Shown: piece after piece, positions 25,955-34,048 of the stretch
Numbering within the stretch: position 1 is the stretch's first letter
Layout: each line of letters begins with the position of its first letter
Assembly (NCBI GenBank): GCA_963668595.1
Contig: OY764876.1
Span: forward strand, 3,658,001 to 3,722,000
DNA from: GWE2-42-39 sp963668595
Lineage (GTDB): Bacteria; Bacteroidota; Bacteroidia; Bacteroidales; Prolixibacteraceae
DNA length: 64,000 bases
Direction of reading: 5' to 3'
Made by a program: the position numbers and the translations under genes
The notes under the pieces: model-generated
Told to the model about the DNA's origin: nothing
What the model saw: the letters and a program-made list of their open reading frames with translations, nothing else
The model's database searches: none

Positions 25955-27331
25955 ATGGCAAGACAAAAAAAGATTTATCTCGATGAATCGGAAATGCCGA
26001 AACAATGGTACAACCTGGCACCCGATCTACCTTCTCCGCTCAATCCACCACTGGGTCCCGATGGCATGCCGCTTACGCCTGATAAACTGGCCGCAGTATT
26101 CCCAATGAATCTGATTGAACAGGAAGTGAGCATGCAGCGCTGGATTGATATTCCGGAAGAAATTCGTGAAATACTGGTGCAGTGGAGACCTAGTCCGCTG
26201 ATTCGTGCTTACGAGCTGGAAGAAGCTTTGGGTACGCCTGCCAAAATTTATTACAAAAACGAAGGCGTTTCTCCAGCCGGAAGTCATAAACCGAATACGG
26301 CAGTGGCACAGGCCTGGTATAACAAACAGTTTGGGATCAAGCGACTGACCACTGAAACAGGTGCCGGACAATGGGGCTCGGCTCTTTCGTATGCCTGTGC
26401 GCAGTTGGGAGGTATCGAGTGTAAAGTATATATGGTTCGGGTGAGTTTCGATCAGAAACCTTTCCGTAAGATGATGATGCAAACCTGGGGCGGTAAATGT
26501 GTTGCCAGTCCGAGCGAATTTACTCAGGCAGGCCGCGATATTCTTGCTCAGTATCCCGATACACCGGGAAGTTTGGGAATTGCTATTTCGGAGGCCATTG
26601 AAGAAGCGGTTGCTGATACAACAGGAAAAACCCGTTATTCGTTGGGATCGGTGCTAAACCATGTAATGTTGCATCAGACGATTATTGGTTTGGAAGCTAA
26701 AAAACAGCTTGCCAAAGTGGGCATCAGCAAGCCCGATGTCGTAATTGGATGCTGTGGTGGCGGTAGTAATTTTGCCGGAATTTCGTTCCCGTTTATGTAC
26801 GATAAAATTAATGGTGCCGATATTCAGATTATTGGAGCAGAGCCATTTTCTTGTCCTACGCTTACAAAAGCTCCGTTTATTTACGACCACGGCGATGTGG
26901 CACAAATGACTCCACTGATGGCGATGCACAGTTTGGGACACAATTTTATTCCGGCTCCGATTCATGCGGGAGGATTGCGTTACCACGGAATGGCTCCACT
27001 GGTAAGTGCCGCTTTGCGCGATGGACTGATGGAAGCACAGGCCATTCACCAAAGCGAGTGTTTCGAGGCTGGTTTATTATTCTCGAAAACGGAAGGAATT
27101 ATTCCTGCACCGGAAACAACTCATGCTATTGCTGCAACCATTCGCGAAGCCAAAAAAGCAAAAGAAGAAGGCAAAGAGAAAGTTATTCTTTTCAATTTCA
27201 GCGGTCACGGTTTGATGGACTTGGTAGGCTATGATAAATATATGGCTGGCCAACTTTCTGATTATGAATACCCGGGACATGAGATTGAAGCAAATCTTGC
27301 CAAATTACAAGGATATCCTCTTCCAAAATAG
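25955..27331 (+). CDS. trpB: TrpB2-type tryptophan synthase beta chain-like PLP enzyme
   Basis: PLP-dependent enzyme of the TrpB2 group (458 residues, longer than the roughly 400 of TrpB1). The PLP lysine is Lys112 in 'SPAGSHKPNTA'. The phosphate-binding loop is 'VIGCCGGGSNFAG' and 'TETGAGQWGSALSYA' is also conserved. TrpB makes tryptophan from indole and serine; TrpB2 proteins often lack a TrpA partner and may salvage free indole. No trpA or other trp gene is adjacent. The Trp-codon leader and attenuator upstream support a genuine role in tryptophan supply. Confidence 0.92.
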   Translation: MARQKKIYLDESEMPKQWYNLAPDLPSPLNPPLGPDGMPLTPDKLAAVFPMNLIEQEVSMQRWIDIPEEIREILVQWRPSPLIRAYELEEALGTPAKIYYKNEGVSPAGSHKPNTAVAQAWYNKQFGIKRLTTETGAGQWGSALSYACAQLGGIECKVYMVRVSFDQKPFRKMMMQTWGGKCVASPSEFTQAGRDILAQYPDTPGSLGIAISEAIEEAVADTTGKTRYSLGSVLNHVMLHQTIIGLEAKKQLAKVGISKPDVVIGCCGGGSNFAGISFPFMYDKINGADIQIIGAEPFSCPTLTKAPFIYDHGDVAQMTPLMAMHSLGHNFIPAPIHAGGLRYHGMAPLVSAALRDGLMEAQAIHQSECFEAGLLFSKTEGIIPAPETTHAIAATIREAKKAKEEGKEKVILFNFSGHGLMDLVGYDKYMAGQLSDYEYPGHEIEANLAKLQGYPLPK

Positions 27332-27355
27332 ATTAAGGTTAGTTGGAAGTTACAC

Positions 27356-27390
27356 GAACCCGGGAGGATCGCTCTTCCGGGTTTTATTTT
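27356..27390 (+). terminator. Rho-independent terminator after trpB
   Basis: 'aacccgggag' and 'cttccgggtt' form a strong stem, followed by 'ttattttttag'. It lies about 25 bases beyond the trpB stop codon. The remaining bases up to 27477 hold no gene. Confidence 0.85.
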
Positions 27391-27477
27391 TTAGTAAAGA
27401 CCTGCTAAATAGCGAATAGTATGTTTTTATTGCTGGGGGGAACGATCTATCTCTGTTTTTTACCAAGCTTGGTGCTG

Positions 27478-27708
27478 TCAATAAGTTTGCGTTGTGTTTG
27501 GCTCGTCATTTACATATTCCAAAATGTCGCCCGGTTGGCAGTCGAGTGCTTTACAAATTGCCTCTAAGGTACTAAACCGAATTGCTTTTGCCTTTCCTGT
27601 TTTCAGAATGGAAAGATTCGATAATGTCAGATCAACTTTTTGCGAAAGTTCATTCAGCGAAATTTTTCGCTTTGCCATCATCACATCTAGGTTTACAATA
27701 ATTGCCAT
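27478..27708 (-). CDS. Xre-family HTH regulator paired with DUF2975
   Basis: A 76-residue Cro/C1-type DNA-binding protein: 'KRKISLNELSQKVDLTLSNL' gives helices 2-3, then 'FSTLEAICKALDCQPGDILEY', the standard end of this subgroup. The stop of the DUF2975 gene is 3 bases upstream. HTH-DUF2975 pairs are common in Bacteroidota and Firmicutes; the HTH probably regulates its own operon while the membrane protein may sense a signal (inference). Confidence 0.9.
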   Translation of the reverse strand: MAIIVNLDVMMAKRKISLNELSQKVDLTLSNLSILKTGKAKAIRFSTLEAICKALDCQPGDILEYVNDEPNTTQTY

Positions 27709-27711
27709 AGC

Positions 27712-28191
27712 TTAAATGGTTAAATCATTTTCGGTTTTCATATCTACTGCGTTTTGCAATATTCTTTCAAGTACTGCCACAGCTGTTGCAATTACAATGA
27801 GTATAAAAATAATTGCGATGCACATTGCAAGAAAACCAGCAGGATCGTCTTCTTTGTTGTGAAATATGCGGATGTATAATCCTGCCATTGCAACCAAAAT
27901 GCTTAATGCGATTGCGCAATATTTGATGCCTTTTAATGTCTTTAGCGAGTTTGTTGAGAACAATTTATTTTGTCTGATATACTCCAGTATTTTGAATGCT
28001 TTATACAAGGCAACAAAAAACACGATTGATGAGGCATAGCCATACAAAATGAACGGGTCAAGATAGATGCTCAACAGATCCAGATCTTGGGCTCTTCCTT
28101 CGGTTAATGGAATCCGAATCATAATGAGGACTGCCACGATACCAATAAGCACGATGGCTGCCTGAAGGAATGTTATTGAAATCTTTTTCAT
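27712..28191 (-). CDS. DUF2975 domain membrane protein
   Basis: A 159-residue protein with four predicted transmembrane segments: at the N-terminus ('ITFLQAAIVLIGIVAVLIMI'), about 50-68, 90-108 and 122-142. The short basic loop 'AFKILEYIRQNKLFSTNSLK' after TM2 is the conserved part of DUF2975. Encoded just upstream of the HTH gene; function unknown. Confidence 0.88.
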   Translation of the reverse strand: MKKISITFLQAAIVLIGIVAVLIMIRIPLTEGRAQDLDLLSIYLDPFILYGYASSIVFFVALYKAFKILEYIRQNKLFSTNSLKTLKGIKYCAIALSILVAMAGLYIRIFHNKEDDPAGFLAMCIAIIFILIVIATAVAVLERILQNAVDMKTENDLTI

Positions 28192-28390
28192 CGTAGTCTA
28201 GTGATTTTGAGTTCTGGGACAAATTTAATGAATATTTATTGATTATCGATAAATATTTGTTATTATTCGCAAGTGTATGTGTTTGTTTTCTTATCGTAGG
28301 GTAAATAGATCTGTTATAACTCTTTTTTTAAGCGAATGCATGCTATATTCTTATGTGAAATTCCTAATTTGCGTTTTTAAAAGGTAAAAA

Positions 28391-29875
28391 ATGATCAATA
28401 TACCCGCAGACCAAACTATATTCCTGGGACAATTACGACTTCCGGTTTTATATGATTTTATTCCTCAGGCTGTTGCCAGTGCCGAAAGTGTTGCAAATGT
28501 GCTGAATTTTAATGCTACAGAATCGACTAAACTGCAGATGGCCGTGGAAGAAGCAGTCAAAAATGTGATTGATCACTATTCAACCATTATCCAGTCGGGC
28601 GATTTTATTGACATACATTACACGATAAAACAAGATCAACTGTTGGTGTCTGTTTTTGAGAAAGGTATTCCTTTTCAGCAGGAAGCAAACAATCGATATT
28701 CATTAGATCGTCCGTATAATGCCGGATTGGGAATGCATATGCTGAACTCGTTGATGGATAATGTTGAATTAATTGTACATGGACGAAAAGGAAAGGAGAC
28801 CAGACTAACGAAGAAAATTTCGACAAGTCAGATACCGGATGGTTTAATAGCATTATACGATGGTCGGCGCAGAATGCAAACTCGTATCAGGGTACAAGAT
28901 TATAAAATTCGTCGTGCAACGAGGGACGATATTTCGGATATTGTTCGTCTGGCCTGGAAGTGTTATGGTTACACGCAGGAAGAGTTGCTTTACGATGCCG
29001 AAAATCTGGAGCATCAATTAAATGCAGAGGAACTTGTTTCGTTTGTTGTGATTAATGATGAAGATAAGGCATTGATTGCCCATCTTGCATTGAAGTATCA
29101 CGATAAAAATGTGCCGGAAATGGGTCTTGCGTTTATCGATCCAACATACAGATGTCCGGGAGTTATGGTTGAGCTTGGTAATGAGGCAAAACTGTATGCA
29201 AAGGCTCAGGGAGCCGATGGGGTTTTCGATTGTGCTGTTACCACGCACACTGTTTCTCAAAAAGAATTGCAGGAGATTGGTGCACGTCCCTGTACGCTAA
29301 TGATGGGAATTGCGGCTTCCGGTATGCAGGCAAATATGACTGGTACCAATGCACAAACAAAAGGTACGACTGTTAATCATTATAATGCTTTTAAATACGA
29401 TGTGCAGACTGTTTATTCGACTGATAAACACAAGGGAATGATTCAGTCAATTTATAATTGGATGGAAATGCCCCGTGTTTTTGGTGAAACTGCAATGGTT
29501 GCTCCCACTGAAAAATCACAGGTGTTTTTAGTTCCTTTGTCTGAGTCATTGAATGTGGCATTCATCATTGTTGGCCAGATTGGCAAAGAAACTCCTTCCG
29601 AAATCATACATTACATGAATCAATGTATGATTGAGAAAATGGATGCCTGTTACATTTTCATGAGCATGCAGCATCCTTATTCTCCGGTGGTGGTTGAAGA
29701 GTGCGAAAAGGCCGGTTTTTCATTTTGTGGCATAATGCCTCACATTCATAATGGCGAAGATCGCATTTTGCTCCAAAAGGTCAATGTAAAACTTGATAAG
29801 GAAAGTATCCGTGTTTACAGTGACCAATCGCGCGAATTACTTCAATATGTTTATGATCAGCTCCAGCTGGATTAA
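28391..29875 (+). CDS. RsbW-like HATPase fused to a GNAT-type domain
   Basis: A 494-residue soluble fusion. Residues 1-135 are an anti-sigma-type ATPase: N-box 'LQMAVEEAVKNVIDHYS' and G-box 'NAGLGMHMLNSLMDNVELI'. From about 165 the protein resembles a GNAT acetyltransferase ('YKIRRATRDDISDIVRLAWK', 'EMGLAFIDPTYRCPGVMVEL'), with a further C-terminal region repeating acetyltransferase-like strands. It is convergent with the STAS gene, overlapping by 4 bases. This suggests a partner-switching protein whose kinase part acts on a STAS partner while the GNAT part transfers an acyl group; the second activity is inference. Confidence 0.78.
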   Translation: MINIPADQTIFLGQLRLPVLYDFIPQAVASAESVANVLNFNATESTKLQMAVEEAVKNVIDHYSTIIQSGDFIDIHYTIKQDQLLVSVFEKGIPFQQEANNRYSLDRPYNAGLGMHMLNSLMDNVELIVHGRKGKETRLTKKISTSQIPDGLIALYDGRRRMQTRIRVQDYKIRRATRDDISDIVRLAWKCYGYTQEELLYDAENLEHQLNAEELVSFVVINDEDKALIAHLALKYHDKNVPEMGLAFIDPTYRCPGVMVELGNEAKLYAKAQGADGVFDCAVTTHTVSQKELQEIGARPCTLMMGIAASGMQANMTGTNAQTKGTTVNHYNAFKYDVQTVYSTDKHKGMIQSIYNWMEMPRVFGETAMVAPTEKSQVFLVPLSESLNVAFIIVGQIGKETPSEIIHYMNQCMIEKMDACYIFMSMQHPYSPVVVEECEKAGFSFCGIMPHIHNGEDRILLQKVNVKLDKESIRVYSDQSRELLQYVYDQLQLD

Positions 29876-30198
29876 GCCAATGCTTCTTCTTCGGTGGCTT
29901 TAATATTGAATATGTTCGAAAATCCGGAGATGTCGAAAATCTCTTTAATAACAGGTTGCATCTTGCACAGGATTAACTCGGTTTGTTGTCCCATCATTTT
30001 TTTCTGAAGTGTAAGGAAAACACGCAAGCCTGAACTGCTGATATAATTCAACTTTTCGCAATCCAGAATCAATTTTGAGTTGCCGGGTTCAATGGCTGCG
30101 TCAATCGCAGTTTCAACATCTTTGTAGTTGATTGTGTCAATTCTTCCTTCAATATATAGGATTAAGACATTTTCTTTTTGGTTTTTGGTAATCTCCAT
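29872..30198 (-). CDS. STAS-domain anti-sigma factor antagonist
   Basis: A 108-residue single STAS domain (SpoIIAA/RsbV-like). The phosphorylation site lies in 'NYISSSGLRVFLTLQ' (serines 54-56). In partner switching, an RsbW-like kinase phosphorylates this serine and a PP2C phosphatase removes it; both partners are the next two genes upstream on the same strand, two and then about 440 bases away. The gene is the last of the three-gene minus-strand operon. Confidence 0.92.
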   Translation of the reverse strand: MEITKNQKENVLILYIEGRIDTINYKDVETAIDAAIEPGNSKLILDCEKLNYISSSGLRVFLTLQKKMMGQQTELILCKMQPVIKEIFDISGFSNIFNIKATEEEALA

Positions 30199-30200
30199 GA

Positions 30201-30617
30201 CTAGATGTTTTTTTCTAATGTTAGTATGTTTTGTTCGTTGATTCTCTGGTAAAATAAGTTGTCTGTAAATTGTTTGACAAGAAAAATACCGAGTCCACCC
30301 GGTTCTCTTTCACTGAGCGGAGCTTGTATGTCCGGGCTTTTCATCTCAAGCGGATTAAAAGCGGTTCCGTCGTCTTTAATTTGAATGGATAGCATGTTGC
30401 CCGTCAGCTTAAATTCGACAGCGATTGTATGCGTTAGTTTGTCGTTGTATGCGTAAAAAATAATGTTGCTTAAAACCTCTTCCAGTGCCAAATTCAGGTG
30501 CATGCTTAAAGCTAGCGTCAAATTCCATTGTTCCGACAGTTGTTCGAGGCACGCATTAACGCGGTGCAGTTCATCGATCTTATTTGCTATTTCAATGTAT
30601 GATTTTTGCATATCCAA
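30201..30617 (-). CDS. RsbW/SpoIIAB-like serine kinase (HATPase)
   Basis: A 138-residue GHKL ATPase. N-box 'MHLNLALEEVLSNIIFYAYN', G1 'IQIKDDGTAFNPLEM' and G2 'EPGGLGIFLVKQFTDNLFYQ' are intact. It should bind and phosphorylate the STAS protein encoded 2 bases downstream. No sigma factor gene lies in the window, so the final target may be elsewhere or may be a non-sigma partner such as the HATPase fusions nearby. Confidence 0.9.
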   Translation of the reverse strand: MDMQKSYIEIANKIDELHRVNACLEQLSEQWNLTLALSMHLNLALEEVLSNIIFYAYNDKLTHTIAVEFKLTGNMLSIQIKDDGTAFNPLEMKSPDIQAPLSEREPGGLGIFLVKQFTDNLFYQRINEQNILTLEKNI

Positions 30618-30640
30618 CTTTTACGAAAATAAGTATTTTG

Positions 30641-32569
30641 TCAGATTATTCGGCCTAAAAAGTTTAATGTAAGTAAGGTTATATCGTCGGATTGGACATT
30701 GCCATTGGCAAATTTATCGACAGATTGTTTAACGACTTCAATCAACTCGTGCGAATTTTTCGATTGGTTTTCTTTGAGGCACTGCATTAATCGTTCGGTA
30801 GAATAGAGCTCTTGTGAAATATTCTCGGCTTCGTTGATTCCATCGGTGTATAAAAACAGTTTGTCCTTTGGTTCGAGTGTTATTCTATTTTGAATAAAAT
30901 TGAACTGAGAAAGCACACCTAATGGAATGTTGGTTGCAACAGGAATTGCCTCGGGTTGTTGTCCTTCTTTCAGTAATATTGGAGCATTATGTCCGGCATT
31001 GGCATAATCCATTTCTCCGGATTGAAGGTTGAGTATTCCAAGGAAAAGTGTCACAAACATATTTTCTTCATTGTCGGATGAAAGAGCCTGGTTAAGTTCA
31101 TAAATAATTTCCTGAGGTGATTTGCCTGAATTGGCAACTGTTCGCAGCAAGGTTCGGGTAACAGCCATGAAAAGCGAAGCGGGTACACCTTTTCCGGAAA
31201 CGTCGCCAATAACAAAGCAGAGGTGCTTGTCATCAATCAAAAAGAAATCGTATAAATCGCCACCCACTTCGCGGGCAGGCTCTAATTTGGCAAACAAGTC
31301 GATTTGCGGATGATTGGGGAAAGGTGGAAATATTTTAGGGATTAATCCCATTTGAATGTTACGGGCTATCCGGAGTTCGCTTTCCATTTTTTCGCGTTCC
31401 GTGGTTGCCTGCTGAAGGTTGCGTATGTATTCCTGAATTTCGGTTTGTAAAAAGGCAAAAGCTTCTTTTAATTGCAGAATTTCGTCATTCGCTGTAAGCT
31501 CCGGCAACTGAGCATTAAAATTACCATGAGCCAGTTTTTTTGCAGCTTCGGCAAATTGTGACAAGCTGGCGGTTTTTGATTTTACAATTCGACGGATAAC
31601 AAAAGCCAGACTGCTTAAAGCCAGTGCGATAGAAAAAAACAGAATAACTGAGAGAAGATGCAGGGATGCAAACATTTCCTTTTCAGGGAAAAGTATCATT
31701 ATGCTCCAGTCCATGCCGGGAAGAGCGGTGTAGTAAAGCTGGTAACTGGTTCCCTCAATGGAAATGGATTGATAGGCCGTTCCTCTTTTTATCATATTCT
31801 GCCCAATTGTGCGCAATTCGGGGTTGTTAACTTCCTGCGCATAGCTGAAAATGGTTTCATTCATAATGAAATCCGGGTTGGGATGCGAGATAAATGTTCC
31901 GTTCGGGCCGATTATCGAAGCATAGCCGCTGTCCAGAATTTTTACCTGGTTCACCAATTGTGCAAGCCATTCCAGCGAAACGTCAACAGTCATAATTCCT
32001 AAAGGAACGGAATCGTTTGAGCTGTAAAACGGAACAGAATAGGTGGTTAATAACTGGTTGGCTCCACCTTCATCAAAGTATGGATTTGACCAATAGCTTT
32101 TGTTTATGGTAAATGGAATCTGGTACCAATCCATGAAAAAATATTCGTAATCGGGTTTGCCCAACTGAATTGATACAATGCTGTCGTTGCTTCGGTAGGA
32201 ATAGGGCGAAAAATAATACCCCTGGTCTTTGTACGTGTTCGGTTTAAATGCAATGGCGCATCCTGTTATATTGACGTTGTTTTCAACCACTTTTTTTGTG
32301 AGCGAATAAACCGAATCGGAGGGTAATAGTCCTTGTTCAAGCATCCATGTGTAATTGTTCAGGATGCGTTCGGTAGGAGATAGTATGTTTGAGATTTTCA
32401 GAACCGTGTTTTCCGCTAAACTCGAAACCAGTTTTTTATTGTTTTCGCGGATAGATTGCTGAGAATACCAGTAAAATATGCTAATAATGAAGATAACTAT
32501 GATGCTGCAAAATAGAACGATGTCAGTTACCAAGCGGGAAGATATGGAACGGAATTTCGTATTTTTCAT
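30641..32569 (-). CDS. SpoIIE-type PP2C phosphatase with extracellular dCache sensor and HAMP
   Basis: Membrane sensor phosphatase, 642 residues from the ATG at 32569. TM1 (about 14-36), a double-Cache periplasmic sensor (about 40-280, 'YYFSPYSYRSNDS', 'GIMTVDVSLEWLAQLV'), TM2 (about 285-310), a HAMP/linker ('AKKLAHGNFNAQLPELTAND') and the phosphatase domain with metal-binding 'VGGDLYDFF' and 'FVIGDVSGKGVPASLFMAV'. It would dephosphorylate the STAS protein in response to an extracellular ligand. The frame is open to 32626, but that extension is the interspersed 97-bp repeat, so the shorter start is chosen. Confidence 0.9.
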   Translation of the reverse strand: MKNTKFRSISSRLVTDIVLFCSIIVIFIISIFYWYSQQSIRENNKKLVSSLAENTVLKISNILSPTERILNNYTWMLEQGLLPSDSVYSLTKKVVENNVNITGCAIAFKPNTYKDQGYYFSPYSYRSNDSIVSIQLGKPDYEYFFMDWYQIPFTINKSYWSNPYFDEGGANQLLTTYSVPFYSSNDSVPLGIMTVDVSLEWLAQLVNQVKILDSGYASIIGPNGTFISHPNPDFIMNETIFSYAQEVNNPELRTIGQNMIKRGTAYQSISIEGTSYQLYYTALPGMDWSIMILFPEKEMFASLHLLSVILFFSIALALSSLAFVIRRIVKSKTASLSQFAEAAKKLAHGNFNAQLPELTANDEILQLKEAFAFLQTEIQEYIRNLQQATTEREKMESELRIARNIQMGLIPKIFPPFPNHPQIDLFAKLEPAREVGGDLYDFFLIDDKHLCFVIGDVSGKGVPASLFMAVTRTLLRTVANSGKSPQEIIYELNQALSSDNEENMFVTLFLGILNLQSGEMDYANAGHNAPILLKEGQQPEAIPVATNIPLGVLSQFNFIQNRITLEPKDKLFLYTDGINEAENISQELYSTERLMQCLKENQSKNSHELIEVVKQSVDKFANGNVQSDDITLLTLNFLGRII

Positions 32570-32663
32570 GTGTTTATTTTTTGTTTTTATTGCCACATGG
32601 AATTCGCATGATTGAAGAATAATCATTTAGATTGGTGTTTCCGTAAATCATGCTCATTTCATT
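32567..32663 (-). repeat. 97-bp interspersed palindromic repeat, copy 2
   Basis: Exact reverse complement of 3567-3663. It ends, in its own orientation, with the ATG of the phosphatase gene, exactly as copy 1 ends with the ATG of the PKD lipoprotein gene. It therefore supplies the 5' untranslated region and probably the ribosome-binding context of both genes. Confidence 0.85.
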
Positions 32664-32783
32664 CGTGTAAATTTTCAAAGTTGGTTCGTATAATTTTCGT
32701 AAACACTACACTATTTCAAGCTACTTTTCAACGGAATGGAATAGCCATTTATACATTTCCGGTTTGTGCGGGCTTTTCTCACA

Positions 32784-32893
32784 GATGGCTATTTCATTCG
32801 TATATAATTTATTTTTATTTGTCGAATGGAATTCGCATGATTGGAAAATATTCATTTCGATTGGCGTTTCCCGGAATCATGCTCATTTCATGG
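32784..32893 (-). repeat. Interspersed palindromic repeat, copy 3 (diverged)
   Basis: In the same orientation as copy 2 and 150 bases further upstream. It shares the arms 'atgaaatgagcatgatt' and 'aatcatgcgaattccat' and much of the loop, but continues with 'tcgacaaataaaaataaatt' instead of the sequence found in copies 1 and 2. Copy 4 near 50757-50860 shares this second type of flank, so the family has two subtypes. Confidence 0.75.
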
Positions 32894-32927
32894 AAAAGGT
32901 AATTGTCGTTTTAGGTACTTGTAAGTT

Positions 32928-33905
32928 TTAAAGAGATAAATCCGGATTGTAAAACTCATTATAAGGAATTGGCTCTTTTATGTTGTTGTCATCAATTAAA
33001 AGTTGATTTGCCCGGTCGAAGGTTTCCGGATTCAGCAAGCCCATGCGTGTTTTGTCTTTCGATTCCATCAAAAGCAATACCTGTTCTAGCATATTTGTTT
33101 GATGCGCTTTATTGGTTGGCTGATGCGCTTCCTTCATCAGTTGAAGCACCTCCTGGATGGTTTCATCCCGGTTGGCACGGGCATATTCCCATCCTTTTAA
33201 ACTGGCCCGGATGAATTTCTCAATAGCTTCTTTTCTTTGGTCAAGGGTTGTTTTTAAACAGTACAATCCATCTTCAGGAATATTAAACCCCATTTCGTTG
33301 AAGTAAAATGTTGTAAGTTTTTCCTTGTCAACTCCCGAAAGCAAAAGCTGGTTGTATTCGTTGTACGAAGTTATTACTTGTGCATCCACGCCGTCGTTCA
33401 AAAAAAGGTTGATGCCCGACAAAACAGGAACCCAGTTTACCTTGAGTTTATTGCTTTTAACAAATGCCTTTGGAACCTCGTCAAAACCGCTTTTCCATAT
33501 TGCGATGTTTTTATTGTTGAGGTCTTCCGTTTTTTCGATTCCCTTTTCTTTTTTTGCAACAATAAGCAAGGACGAGTTTTGAGATAGTTGTGCAATGTTG
33601 ATAAGATTAGGAGTATTATTGTGTTCCTGCATTGCCGTTAGTAACATCAGCGAAACAATATCTGCCTCACCTTTTTCTAATTTATTAAATACATTTTCAG
33701 AGGTTCCGGGGTGAATAATTTTTACATCAAGCCCGGCCTCGGAGTAATAGCCTTTTTTCTGAGCCATATAAAAACCTGCAAATTGAGCCTGTGGATACCA
33801 TTGTGGAGAGAATGTCAGGCTTTGGGCTGAGCAAATTTGAGAGACGCTGGTAAGGACGATAAAAATAAACGTTAATCGTAAATTAGTTTTTGGTTTTAAA
33901 TTCAT
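32928..33905 (-). CDS. NMT1/THI5-like periplasmic substrate-binding protein
   Basis: ABC-type substrate-binding protein of the NMT1/SsuA class (325 residues). Signal peptide 'FIFIVLTSVSQICSAQ'; then 'LTFSPQWYPQAQFAGFYMAQ', 'KKGYYSEAGLDVKIIHPG' and 'NVFNKLEKGEADIVSLMLLT' are typical of proteins that bind pyrimidine precursors or small organics. No permease or ATPase gene is nearby. Its place directly upstream of the sensor phosphatase on the same strand suggests a sensory binding protein feeding the dCache sensor (inference). Confidence 0.83.
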   Translation of the reverse strand: MNLKPKTNLRLTFIFIVLTSVSQICSAQSLTFSPQWYPQAQFAGFYMAQKKGYYSEAGLDVKIIHPGTSENVFNKLEKGEADIVSLMLLTAMQEHNNTPNLINIAQLSQNSSLLIVAKKEKGIEKTEDLNNKNIAIWKSGFDEVPKAFVKSNKLKVNWVPVLSGINLFLNDGVDAQVITSYNEYNQLLLSGVDKEKLTTFYFNEMGFNIPEDGLYCLKTTLDQRKEAIEKFIRASLKGWEYARANRDETIQEVLQLMKEAHQPTNKAHQTNMLEQVLLLMESKDKTRMGLLNPETFDRANQLLIDDNNIKEPIPYNEFYNPDLSL

Positions 33906-34048
33906 TTGTCTCCTGATTAATGCATGCGAAATGCGAATTTACACATTTATTGGAATTTAATCGAAAGATATTATGTTGTGCAATTCTTAAAATACTAACT
34001 TTCAAAAATCAAAATACAATTTGTTTACTTAGTAAAAAAACAACATCA

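Noticed and set aside
32928..33905. Thiamine-precursor uptake operon
   Set aside because: The binding protein is NMT1/THI5-like, but no permease, ATPase or riboswitch was found nearby; the setting is signalling genes.
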